Source: Funneliformis mosseae (Eukaryota; Glomeromycota; Glomeromycetes; Glomerales; Glomeraceae). From it: DNA of 64,000 nucleotides. Positions 1-10,306 of this stretch are shown here, piece by piece; the stretch's first letter is position 1, and every line of letters starts with the position of its first letter. The notes below the pieces were generated by a model. That model was not told where the DNA came from and made no database searches. It saw only the letters and a program-made list of their open reading frames with translations. The position numbers and the translations under genes are program-made. The DNA is taken from positions 29,433 through 93,432 of the forward strand of contig CAJVPP010000002.1 of the NCBI GenBank assembly GCA_910592005.1, read 5' to 3'.

Positions 1-2165
1 TAATTATATTTTAGTTACTATAATCAATAGTTATGATATTAGATTTTTTTATTTTATTATGAAAAATTTGCATGTATAAATTTGAAATAGCTTATGTAGT
101 TAAAGTTTTTACATTACTTGAAAATTTTCTAATTCATAACAATAATCAAAACATTTTAGGCTTTCTTTATTACTAACTATAATTCTAACTATAAATTTTC
201 ATTTATTAAGAAAAATACATATTTTTTGATTAAAGTATATAGGTAATAGTTAATTTTCAGCTTATAACAATGACATTTTCACTTTTTAAAATCTATCAAT
301 AATATGTAAAAGGGTATAATATGTATCTTTAAGAAGTTTTTTGCAAAAACTAAAGTAATCTTAGTATTATTATTTAGGTATTATATGATTATATGTATAG
401 TTTAGATTTAAAATATCTTTGAAAATACTAATTTTAAATATCATTAAATTTTATATATTAAGATTTTTTTAATATAAAAGTTTTTGTCTAAATAAGACTT
501 TATTTTTATATATATAAATTTAATTTTTTATATTATAGTAACTTACTATAATAAAAAATAGTTAATATTAAGATTTCTTATTGATTCAACCAGAATTTAA
601 AAATTTTAAATTTCAAAAATTACAGTTATAATTTTTTTTGTATATGAATATATACGCTTAAAAGGAATTGCATATTTTTTATTGGTAATACTTTTATAAA
701 AGCAATTTTTCTAAAAGGGAACTTTGATTTGAATGATAAATAATTTATTATTATTATTTCTTATTTTAAAGAAAATAGAAAGAAGTTTAAAATGGTTAAG
801 CAATTTTTTTATAAACTATTATAATACTATAAATCTATTTTTATTTAAATAAAATAATATGAATTGTAATTTTTATTTTTATTTTTTAATTATACTATAC
901 ATCAAAAAATTTTAAATATTATACAAATCCTTTAACCAATCTCTTTTTTTTAAAAAAAAATAAAGTCTTTTATTTTTATTTAAAATATTCAAACTTAATA
1001 AAAACATTCTTTTCTTATTATTTAAGGAATTACAAGATAATTTAAAATCTCTATTTATTTTTATATCTATTAGTTAATAGATATTAGTATTCTTAATTTT
1101 ATAGAGAGATCTTTAGTGTTATGTTGATAACATTAATTACTACAACAAAAGTTCCTTATATAATATTAGCCTAATAATGTCAAAGGATTTATAATAATTC
1201 AAGAAATTCAATTGTTATAAACTTCATATTAATCAGTTTTATTTGATTATTTGCTTATAAGCAATTTCTCTTGCAATAAGAAATTTTATGAGAAAATGTT
1301 CAAAGATTGGATATGAGATCACTTAAGCATTAAATCTTTTACTATATAGAAGCATTTGATTCAATTTGTGAAATAAAATGTGATAAGTCTATTGATTCAA
1401 CCTATTTTTATAGATCTATCAATTTATAAAGTATTACATTATTAATACTGATATAAGATCTATCAATAGAATTGTCAAGTTGATTAAGGCTTAGAGAAAT
1501 TATATCCTTTGATTAAACATTTAACCCCTTGCATTCTCATTATTAAAGGAGCATTTCATTAAATTTGAAAAATTACTAAAATCTTGTCAAATTTGAAGAC
1601 ATTAATGTTAGTATAAATGAAGAGATATATTATCTAATGCATTAATAAAATCAGCACTTATCATTGAATTTAGCCTGCATTTAACTCCTAGGAAGGAAGT
1701 ATATGGAAATTATAAACTGATACAAAATGATGACATAATTAGAGATTTAATATTTAAGACGATTCTAAAATGATTAAAAGTATCAATTTTTTTTTAAAAA
1801 TTAAATGTACACAATACTTATTAGGTGTGATATATATTTGTGACAATTAGCATTTTTTGTCCTAGTAAAATGAACCCTTAACTAATCCTAATTCTAATCT
1901 TAATCTACTAATAATAAATACCAGCAAAATAAATCCGGCTACTATTTTTTCCGTACGACTACATCTCGAAGGGGTTATTTTTGATAAGGGCAGTGACATA
2001 GTGATATATTACTATATAAGGTAGATATAAGGTAGATGCAAAAATAAATTTATCACGTGAAATTCGTGCATATTCATACCCCAAAATTTCTGACCCCAAA
2101 ATATTTTATCGCGGATACATAAGGATTCTACTTTTTATTTCGTTCATTTTTTTTTCTCTTCTGCA
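1..2165. other. AT-rich intergenic DNA without recognisable genes
   Basis: All frames are densely interrupted by stops and the sequence is almost entirely A/T with long T and A runs. I see no conserved coding motif, splice-bounded exon or RNA gene here. It probably belongs to the repeat-rich spacer typical of this genome. Confidence 0.6.
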
Positions 2166-2166
2166 A

Positions 2167-2645
2167 CTTCCCAACAAATATATGCACACGCAAAATAAAT
2201 AAAAACTTCATAAGTCGTTTTTTGATAGTTCTACTATATGACATTAACAAAAAATTTCCTTTTCTCTTACACATCTACCCCTCTACTACCCTTATTCCTT
2301 ATTTTACTATTTTGTTATATCTTTTAGTCGGTTTCCGTCCGTCCGTCCGTCCGTCCGTGCTTCTTTACGATTTTCGGTTTAGGTTTTAGATGGGGTCCCG
2401 CGATTTTTTTGTAGGTTTTCGGTAAGGATATTCTTTTTCTTACACCTCCACCCCTCTGCTACCCTTCTTCCCTATTTTAACTATTTTGTTATATCTTTTA
2501 GTCGGTTGTCAGTCCGTCCGTCCGCGTTTTTTCGATTTTCGGTTTAGGTTTTAGATGGGGCCCCGCGATTTTTTTGTAGGTTTTCGGTAAGGATATCTTT
2601 CCTCCCTTTTATTTAGTTTGCGTGTGCATATATTTGTTTAGGAAG
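2167..2645. mobile_element. Fold-back (inverted-end) element with two internal tandem units
   Basis: The left arm at about 2167-2204 and the right arm at about 2607-2645 are inverted copies of each other with about two mismatches. Both contain the core AAATATATGCACACGCAAA. Between them lie two direct copies of a unit of roughly 165-175 bp (about 2258-2432 and 2433-2597). Each unit has a pyrimidine-rich start, a GTCC/CCGT microsatellite, a TTTTCGGTTTAGGTTTTAGA block and a TAGGTTTTCGGTAAGGATAT end. No ORF is present, so a non-autonomous element of the MITE or fold-back type is the best reading. No clear target duplication was found. Confidence 0.55.
2331..2360. repeat. CCGT microsatellite
   Basis: A run of about five to six CCGT/GTCC tetranucleotides lies inside the first tandem unit of the fold-back element. 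A shorter run of the same motif is at about 2511-2524 in the second unit. Confidence 0.8.
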
Positions 2646-3333
2646 GTCAGGTATACAAATAAAAAATTACTAGTTTTCGTGTTTTTCTTTTGATATATAT
2701 AAATTGTATATGTATTTATGTTAATAAAGCGTTATGATAATGTATTGTATTATAATAAAGACGAACAAAACCAGTTCATTTTATTTGAAAAATATTTGAA
2801 AAATAAAATTTTTATTTTTTATTTTGTGTTATCAATGTTTTTATAATCTCGCGATCAAAGTAGAAATACATATGATTTTTTTTTTTTTGATTATTTCGTT
2901 CTTTGAGCGAGTCTAGACCAAGAAAAATAAATTTGTTTTTTAACCATAAAGGAATCTTCCATTAAAGTACAAATAATTCTTTTGTCTCTGGTTAACTATC
3001 AACAGAAATTTTTGATAATTTTCAAATAACAAGTAAAAGTTGCAAAGTCGTTCTTCTTTTATAATATTTAAAAGCCAATTTTACCAACATAATTTCTATT
3101 TCTTGTTCTTAATCCAATTTTCTCTTCACAATAATAATTTTCATGTATGGAACCTCTACAGAACATATTTTTCTTGTACCGGTAACGAACGCATTTAAAG
3201 GGTAAATACCTCGGTAAAGGTGATGAGTTACATTTATAACGCGAGAAATATTATTTATTGTATTATTCTAATAGGCTTAACAATTTAATTCGCAAATGTA
3301 TTGATGAATGGGAAATAAAAAAAAAAAATAAAG
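2646..3333. other. AT-rich intergenic DNA downstream of the F-box gene
   Basis: This stretch holds no supported gene. It is the 3' flank of the minus-strand F-box gene, so its right end probably contains that gene's 3' UTR. The A/T-rich tract at 3315-3330 lies just beyond the stop codon. Confidence 0.5.
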
Positions 3334-4890
3334 TTAATCTTTAATCGACAAATCATTATGAAAATGAACTTCCCACGGTTTAACACATTTAAATTTTTTA
3401 ATCACTCCATCATCCATGTACTTATTTATTATTTCCATATATTCTTCTTTTTTATATGATTCGTCTGATGTAATTATCGAACGACCTCTCCAATTATCTA
3501 ATAAAGCATCCAAGGTTTCCAATGAAAATTTAACCCCATAAGTATGTGAAACCATTTCCCCTAATCTAATTTCTCTTAAATTATCTGGTGTTGATTTTAT
3601 TAATAGATTTGATAATTCTTCTCCTGTTTCAAGTCTTGCCTCCTCAAGCGATTTTTCATCGTGATAAGAACAAGCGATTTTTAACAGTAACGAATTCAAT
3701 TTTAGACACGTTTTTAGTAATTTTTCGAGTTCAACGAAATGATTTGTTGATTTTGGAAATGCGAGTGACAAATATTCGACCAAAGGACAATATTCATAAA
3801 CCGTACGGATAAGGAGAAGAGATTCTTGATAATTGTTATCTCTCTTATCATATTCATCGACTAAAATTTTCCTGAGGTGCCCTTTACAGTTTTTAATCAC
3901 GCAAATGATTGTGCTGATATGAATATAATTTACATGAAGGGTTCTAAGATTTTGATAACATGAAGTTTGAATTTGATGTTCAAAACGCGGCCAATAAAAT
4001 TTATATTTTAACATTATCAAGTTATGAAATTTTGAAAAGTTTATCGGTATCGTTATCATTGTGTTTGCTTCATAATCATTATGATCTTCAATGCCCAACA
4101 CCAAATAATTCAGGGTATTTGCCTTTTTTTCTAATGTTAAAAACATTTCTTCATATAATCCCTTCACCACGGATCCACGTACATCAAAATCAAGGTCCCA
4201 TAATTCGTCAACGTCCCATAATTCATCATTCCATTCAAAATATTTTAAATTCTTCTGTACCTCAGTCAATTTGACAATTCCATCATTGACTTTTATTTCT
4301 TTATTGATAATAATGATCCTTTGTATCGATTGACAGATACGTGCTAATTCATAAAAATACGTTGGATTAATGGACATTTCACATGTGATTTCACAAAGCG
4401 AATCAAGACATGTCTTTGCTTCTGTTAAATAAAATAGTTGGTGATTAAATGATCTCATATTAAAATACTTTAATTCTGGACATTTTCTCATAAAAAAACT
4501 GTAAATTTCTTGTTGTAAATGAAATTGTTTATAAGTTGAGGAAGAACAACCAATAGAAAGTATTTTGTTTATGACATTTATATTAATACTCTTACAGATG
4601 CACAGATAATCGAACAAAAGTGATTTATGTGAAATTGGGGGTAAATAGACTCCCTTACTGGTTAGATATAATTTGATATCGTTGGATAAAGAGAAGGTAA
4701 TAACGTAATATAAAGAACTTTTGGTTTCATAATTGATTTGATCTTCAAAACGCCAGGGATTCTTCCATAAAAACGGAACCACGGTTCTACACCAAAATCT
4801 ATTAACTAATAGGCACGAAAAAAGGGACTTTGAGTCATCTTGTAATTCTTCATATAACAAGAAAAGAATTTCTCTATTGAGATTGGACAT
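3334..4890 (-). CDS. F-box domain protein with divergent leucine-rich repeat-like C-terminal region
   Basis: Single-exon ORF of 518 residues on the minus strand, starting at the ATG complementary to 4888-4890. Residues 5-45 form an F-box: a leading LNREILFLLYEEL, then a run ending LVNRFWCRTVVPFLWKNPW, which is the usual spacing of the first two helices and the trailing W-x-NPW signature. The remaining 470 residues have recurrent leucine-rich stretches such as the region around LEKLLKTCLKLNSLLLKI, typical of substrate-recruiting F-box proteins with weak LRRs. By family knowledge the F-box binds Skp1 in an SCF ubiquitin ligase; the substrate is unknown. Single-exon F-box genes of this length are hugely expanded in Glomeromycotina. 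No frameshift is visible. Confidence 0.85.
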   Translation of the reverse strand: MSNLNREILFLLYEELQDDSKSLFSCLLVNRFWCRTVVPFLWKNPWRFEDQINYETKSSLYYVITFSLSNDIKLYLTSKGVYLPPISHKSLLFDYLCICKSININVINKILSIGCSSSTYKQFHLQQEIYSFFMRKCPELKYFNMRSFNHQLFYLTEAKTCLDSLCEITCEMSINPTYFYELARICQSIQRIIIINKEIKVNDGIVKLTEVQKNLKYFEWNDELWDVDELWDLDFDVRGSVVKGLYEEMFLTLEKKANTLNYLVLGIEDHNDYEANTMITIPINFSKFHNLIMLKYKFYWPRFEHQIQTSCYQNLRTLHVNYIHISTIICVIKNCKGHLRKILVDEYDKRDNNYQESLLLIRTVYEYCPLVEYLSLAFPKSTNHFVELEKLLKTCLKLNSLLLKIACSYHDEKSLEEARLETGEELSNLLIKSTPDNLREIRLGEMVSHTYGVKFSLETLDALLDNWRGRSIITSDESYKKEEYMEIINKYMDDGVIKKFKCVKPWEVHFHNDLSIKD

Positions 4891-5162
4891 GTTTAAAAAA
4901 AGAAATCGTGGTGCTTAAAAAAAAAGGTAAAAAGCAAGGTTCCTATTATATATATATATATATTTTTTTAAAATGATTATGTGCGACTATTTTAATTGTG
5001 CAGCCAATAGAATTGCTGACATATGTATGGTCATGTATTGTCATGAATGGTCATGTAGAGTATATATGGAGGATTGGTTATGCGTTACCGATTTTGTGAA
5101 ATAAATCAACATAATAGCTGTCATTATTTTGTCGGAGATAGGTATCGTTAGAAAATGCTGTG

Positions 5163-5270
5163 TTTTGTGACACAACTAAGGTTGCGGGCAAAACCCAAAG
5201 CCAATTTTGGGTTTCTATGGGTTTCGACGATGGGATTGGCCCGGCAACCTTAGACGCAGTCGTCACAAAA
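5163..5270. mobile_element. Small hairpin (MITE-like) element
   Basis: The ends TTTTGTGAC (5163-5171) and GTCACAAAA (5262-5270) are exact inverted repeats. Just inside, CTAAGGTTGC (about 5177) pairs with GCAACCTTAG (about 5243). A nested pair, AAACCCAAA with TTTGGGTTT (about 5191-5215), makes the middle a second hairpin. Short overlapping ORFs on both strands here are by-products of the palindrome. There is no coding evidence. Confidence 0.5.
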
Positions 5271-5274
5271 ATGA

Positions 5275-6029
5275 TTCTTTGGCCAAAAAATTTTTTTTTA
5301 AATTCGTGTAACAAGATTTTTTTTTTTTTGCTTGTTAGCATTTTAAAAATTTCCTATTTTTTATAAAAAAAAAAAAAAAGTAAAAATAAAATTAATAAAA
5401 TAAAAATAAAAATAATAATTTTGTAATTTTTTTTTTTACAGATCATTATGACAAGGATTGATTAACGTTACGCATCAGAAAGCACACGCATTAATGGACA
5501 TGAATCAAATAAATCTCAACAAAATAAAAATTATTCCAGTATTAAAGTTAAGTTTAGTCTTTTGTGAATTATTATATCACGTGTCTTTCTGTTGATTCAA
5601 CATAATTGAATAAGATCATCGTTAACAAATGAATTTCCACGTTTTCGTCGATCAATTTAAACCTATAAATGAACTCGGCAGAAAATTTTTTTTCAAATTG
5701 AATTTCTTCCTTGAAAGGTTGCAAAGCTGCGCATGCTTTGAGGTAATAATTCTTTGAATCTTTTAAATGATTTTTTTCAATGATTTTGATAACAATTTTT
5801 CTTTCAACATATCAAGAAATAAGTTCAATTAAAAAAAATCCCCTAATTATACAAGAATTTAAGTTTTAAATTTGATTTAATGGTTGATTTTTTATCGGAT
5901 TAACGTTTTTTAACTTCCTAGATACAAAGATCCTTTCCATCGCAGGATATTTTAAATAATACTCTTAATCGGTCCCTAATTCGTAGGTAGATTTTAAAAT
6001 TATGACGAAATATCATTTTTGTGTATCGT
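5275..6029. other. Spacer and upstream region of the HAD gene
   Basis: No gene is supported. The stretch contains long A and T runs and a TATAAAT at about 5663-5669 that could serve the plus-strand HAD gene through a long leader, although the distance makes this weak. A short upstream ORF begins at the ATG at 6002 and stops before the HAD start. Confidence 0.4.
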
Positions 6030-6095
6030 ATGATCTCTCATATAAATGAAATTGATCCCTTTAGCTATATTCATTCAATCTTTTCGTATATTGTC

Positions 6096-7978
6096 ATGTT
6101 ACGTTCATTAAATCGTATTTATTCCAACAAATTAGTTTTTAAAAAAGCTATTAATTGTAACAATTCTCTTCGGTGGCATTCAACTTGTAATTATGGCGTA
6201 TGCTTAGATATCGACGGTGTTTTGATCAAGGTGTGTATGTCGATTTTTGCTATTATTGATTTTTTGAAATATCTTGAATAACTTCAATTCATAATATCTG
6301 GAGAATTTTAAAGGGTGATACGGTAGTTCCTGAGACAAGAGCTGCATTAGATTTTCTGGATGGAAATAACTTGGCTAAAAAGTGAGTTTGATGATTTTTA
6401 AAAAAGAAAATTTGTCAAAACGATTTTCCATTATAATAATATATTCACATTATTTATCCATCAAAGAAAGATTCCTTTCATTTTATTAACGAATGGTGGT
6501 GGTGTCACAGAAAAGAAAAAGGCCAAAGAACTTTCTAAATTGCTTGAATTTGATGTAAGTTAAGTTACATGGTTGTTACAATTTCTAATATATTATCATA
6601 TACAAAAGATCTATCCTAATAAATTTTTTTTTTCTAGTTATCGGAAGAGCAAGTTGTATTATCACATTCACCTATGAGATCATTAGTTTCCATATATCAA
6701 AATTCTCAAGTGTTGGTATTAGGAGGTGCATCCGACAATTGTAGGAAGGTTGCGGAAAGGTTCGTCTAATATTTCGAGTCATTAGATCGATTTTGTTATA
6801 ATCTGGTATTAACAAATCATTTATCTTTCAGTTATGGGTTTAATCAAGTTGTATTGCCAAATGATATTCTAGCGTGGAATCCAAGTATTTGGCCATTTAC
6901 TAAATTAGGACGAGAAGATTTAAAATTAACAAAGGTGAGTTAATATAGGAAAAAGGAATAGAAAAATTATTATAATGATAAAATTTCACTTTTTTTTTTT
7001 TTGCAGAAAGTTGATTTTTCAAGAGAATCAATAGCCGCAATTATGATGTTTCACGATAGCCGTGATTGTAAGTTTGTAAATCTTTTCTCGGAATAATATT
7101 TTACAATTGAATGCTTAATGAATTATTCTTTTATTTAGGGGGACGAGATTTACAAATCACTTTAGATGTATTAAGAAGTAGAGATGGATATGTTGGGACA
7201 TTGAGAAAGGAAAATGAAGTAACTTCACGTGCCGTTCCAATATACTTCTCAAATCCCGATATTGTAAGTGAAAGTTTCTTTATTTATCATTTGGTTGGAA
7301 ATTTCTAACCTTTGGAAATTTTTGTTTTTTAAAATTTATAGATTTGGGCAAATGATTATCCAGTTCCTAGATATGCTCAAGGATCATTTAGGAAATGTTT
7401 GGAGCTTTTGTTTCAGGTAAAGTAATTTGCTTAAAAATGAAGGGATTTTTTTCTCTTATTGACTCTTTTAATTTATATTCAATAAATTATTTAGGACACG
7501 ACAGGTCATAAGCTTAAATATAAATTATTTGGAAAACCGGAACCCATAACATATATGTATGCAGCAAAGAAGTTGGAAGATTTCGCTGCGGAGTATACAG
7601 GAGAGAGAATATCGAACAGGAAAATTTATGGTAAACTTTACTTTGTTATAAAAATACGCTATTGAATCAGTATTTATTAATTGAATTATTTTATAGCTGT
7701 CGGAGATAACCCCACCGCAGGCATGTTTTGAAATAGAAATTGAATCTCGTTTTAATTGATTTTTGTCTTATGATGCTCATAATATTTTTTTTTTAAAAAT
7801 AATTCTAGATATTGCAGGAGCAAATAGAGCAGGGTGGACATCAATATTGGTCAGGACCGGAGTATTTTCAGGAGAGGATAATGATCTATTAAATCCCGCT
7901 AAGTTTGTTGCTGATAATATATTACACGCAGTTGAATGGATGTTTCATCGAGAAGAAGGTTTTTTGTGGAAAAAATGA
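6096..7978 (+). CDS. Mitochondrial HAD-superfamily class IIA hydrolase, CECR5/HDHD5 (yeast YKR070W) type
   Basis: Eleven exons: 6096-6230, 6314-6381, 6467-6554, 6638-6759, 6832-6934, 7007-7067, 7139-7263, 7342-7416, 7495-7630, 7697-7720 and 7809-7978. They total 1,107 nt in one frame (368 residues), and this reading-frame closure supports the model. Exon 1 carries a basic, serine-rich presequence ending near RWHST, then motif I CLDIDGVLIKG with the two catalytic aspartates. Motif II is LLTNGGG and motif IV is VGDNPTADIAGANRAG near the end. By family knowledge these are Mg-dependent phosphatase-like enzymes of mitochondria; the natural substrate is not established. I chose the ATG at 6096 because it gives a clean targeting peptide; the in-frame ATG at 6030 would add 22 residues. 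Intron 10 uses a GC donor. The gene appears intact. Confidence 0.88.
7721..7808 (+). other. GC-AG intron of the HAD gene
   Basis: The conserved GDNPTADIAGAN motif is only restored if the exon ends at 7720 and the intron begins GCATGT and ends TTCTAG. No GT donor nearby keeps the frame. GC-AG introns are a known minor class. Confidence 0.75.
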
Positions 7979-9895
7979 GAATGAACATTTTAATACACTA
8001 ATTAATGTATTGTATATGTAGAATGAATTGTAACTTTGTTAATTTTTTAATTATTTATTATTTTATTTAAATTTAATTTACGTTATAATGTTAAATCCAA
8101 AATTTACTTGTAATGATATTCATACAATAAATGTAATCTTTGGCAATTGTTGGTGTTCCTCTTTGTCTTCATCCATCACTACTTCCATCAAAGTTCACTT
8201 GTCAGGTTTACAAATGATACTTCTGGTGCAATACAAGGAAGGATGGATGGATACCGAAGATAGACAATTAATTGTTTCATTAAATAACTAAATCAGCAGT
8301 TCTGAATAAAGGTATTGTGCTATCAAGTTTGACGGAGTGATGTAAAATAAGTTGTTAAAAAACAATTGGCATGGCATTGAGTTCTTAACATATTTAATGC
8401 AGAAATTTTTTACAACGATCCCATTACAATTTTTAGAACTCGAGAGAATCGTACGCTGACTAGATCTTGAAAGTCCCCTCGTTTTAAATCGGTTTCAATA
8501 GCAAATATGAAAGTTAACATGCTGATTTACTAAATTACGATATGGAAGTCTTTCTAGAATAAATTAGGGATGTTTAACTTTTATGCGTAATATCTTACTT
8601 TTGTCATTTAAAGAAGATCAAAATTTTCCTTCAATTAGATTGATTAATCTATAGATTATTAAGATTATTATATGGGAATGAGGTTTGGTACTAATATTTT
8701 TTTATAAGCAATTCCATTTTCTTTTACGATTTAAACAATAATGTTGCAACAATGTATGCCTTTTTTTTCACATTTAATTATTTATGATTGACAAATATTA
8801 CGTATAGTTTTTATTTCTAAGACGGAGGTCGACAAAAGCTATGTATAAAGATCATAATAAGCAAGAGAGCTTTTTAAACTTGTTGTATGGTTCACAATTT
8901 ATATAATTGAGATGCAGTTGATGCTTCAATGGATTAGAATGCCAAACGTTGCGTCATTCACTTAATATAAACATCACCCATCAATTATTTCAAAACAAAG
9001 TCCAAAATAAATTTCCGTATCTTAATTACCGTCGTGTGATCTAATACACCACCTGCAAAAAGTGCCCGCATTATAACCCAAAGCTGTAAAAATCGATTTT
9101 TTTTTTTTTTTACTGAATTTCCTTTCAAAATGTTTATCCAATCAAATTTGGTAATCGAGGTACCTGGCAAAGCTATTTGAGGCAATATAGATACTTAGAC
9201 TACTACGTATAAAAAAATATTATTAAAATCGTGTAACGTAAAGCAGGTTCAAGGATTAAGACGTAATCTGTCAATCCAGATCGTCATTGCGATAATAAAT
9301 CTTCTTTTTATGTATGCATTAAATCTTAACTACAGCTAGTATAAACTATTAATTTTAAAAAAGAACCCTAACTATAAATTTTCCAAGGAAAAAAAAAAAA
9401 AAAATTTTTTTTGATTTCGTTTTAAACAAACAAATATCATAGCATGTTGTTTCTTCATCAAAAATTAATTTAAGACATTGCAGAGACTTTAAAAATCAAT
9501 TGAGCATTACTTGAAATTGATAAATTTAAAAATTAACTCGCGCGATACACAAAACTTTCTTGTGTATTAACGAAAAAAGAAATTTTGCCAATTTATTTTT
9601 ATTTAAACATAAAAAAATATAATCTAATAATAATCCATAAAAAAAAATTGTAACGTAACGAAAATTTTCTAACGATTAAGAAATATTCAGACTTTGACCG
9701 AAACGACGAAAGTAATAAAAATTAAGAAATAAAATCGAAGTAATACGATTCAGAATTTTGCGTGAAAACTTATTTCATAAAAAAGGAAATCATAGTGAAA
9801 TTATCAATAGAGGAACGTAAAATAAAAAACAAAAAAAAAAAAAATCTTAAATAAAAACGGGATTATTACATTTTTTCAAGAGAGAAAAAATAAAT
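7979..9895. other. Intergenic DNA with one dispersed repeat copy
   Basis: The first about 100 bases are probably the HAD gene 3' UTR. Short ORFs at 8088-8291 (plus) and 8985-9185 (minus) have no recognisable domain and are not called. The repeat copy at 8769-8877 is listed separately. The right part (9360-9890) is A-rich with no coding signal. Confidence 0.5.
8769..8877 (+). repeat. Dispersed repeat, copy A
   Basis: This stretch matches 12079-12200 in the same orientation. The strongest block is GCTATGTATAAAGATCATAA followed by GCAAGAGA, and GACAAATATTACGTATA lies upstream in both. No ORF is present. Confidence 0.7.
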
Positions 9896-10252
9896 TTATC
9901 GACGATTTTTGATTATTTTATTCACTTCATCAGACAAATTTTTGTAATAAAACTTTTGTTGCGTAGTAGCAGCTCCCATCAACATGTCCGTGGCCTTGCT
10001 GACAGCATTTCCATTATTCGTAGTTCGGGTTCGAGATACAAAGTATCTTAATATATTTCTCATGTTTGTGGTTTTAACTCTAGGATTTGGCCTATCCTTG
10101 TATAATAAGTTCCCGTACATTGTTTTCGGATCCGAAATAGGGTAGACCAAGTTTCCATCCGTAATAAAGGCTTCCAAAAGCTTGGCGATTTCTTGTTTGA
10201 ATTCACAGGTCGTGTTATTGATATTATTATTCACGAATTCTATGATATTCAT
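9896..10252 (-). CDS. Small protein with a possible divergent HMG-box
   Basis: Single-exon ORF of 118 residues with an ATG complementary to 10250-10252 and a TATA-like sequence about 50 bp upstream. Residues 55-115 run from DRPNPRVKTTN through a basic segment to QQKFYYKNLSDEVNKIIKN. That spacing resembles a MATA-type HMG-box: an opening proline/asparagine segment, then SKA, then an FYYxNLSxE third-helix pattern. The central tryptophan usual in HMG-boxes is missing, so the domain is degenerate or the resemblance is accidental. MATA-HMG-like genes are numerous in Rhizophagus. If real, it would be a nuclear DNA-binding protein. An alternative is an unrelated orphan ORF. Confidence 0.45.
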   Translation of the reverse strand: MNIIEFVNNNINNTTCEFKQEIAKLLEAFITDGNLVYPISDPKTMYGNLLYKDRPNPRVKTTNMRNILRYFVSRTRTTNNGNAVSKATDMLMGAATTQQKFYYKNLSDEVNKIIKNRR

Positions 10253-10296
10253 ATTGCAAGAATTTACAATTTTTTTTGTTTAAAAAAAAAAAAGGG

Positions 10297-10306
10297 TTAT
10301 ATATAT
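10297..10306 (-). promoter_or_regulatory. Possible TATA box of the HMG-like gene
   Basis: ATATATATAA on the minus strand lies about 45-55 bp upstream of the ATG. Such sequences are common by chance in this AT-rich DNA, so support is modest. Confidence 0.3.

Noticed and set aside
5160..5366. Small ORF on the plus strand and an overlapping one on the minus strand
   Set aside because: Both run through a nested palindrome and long homopolymers; the openness comes from the hairpin element, not from coding constraint.
8088..8291. 67-codon plus-strand ORF after the HAD gene
   Set aside because: No domain, no splice partner, and it lies in a probable 3' flank; nothing supports translation.
8985..9185. 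66-codon minus-strand ORF
   Set aside because: Contains a poly-K stretch from a T homopolymer and no recognisable motif.
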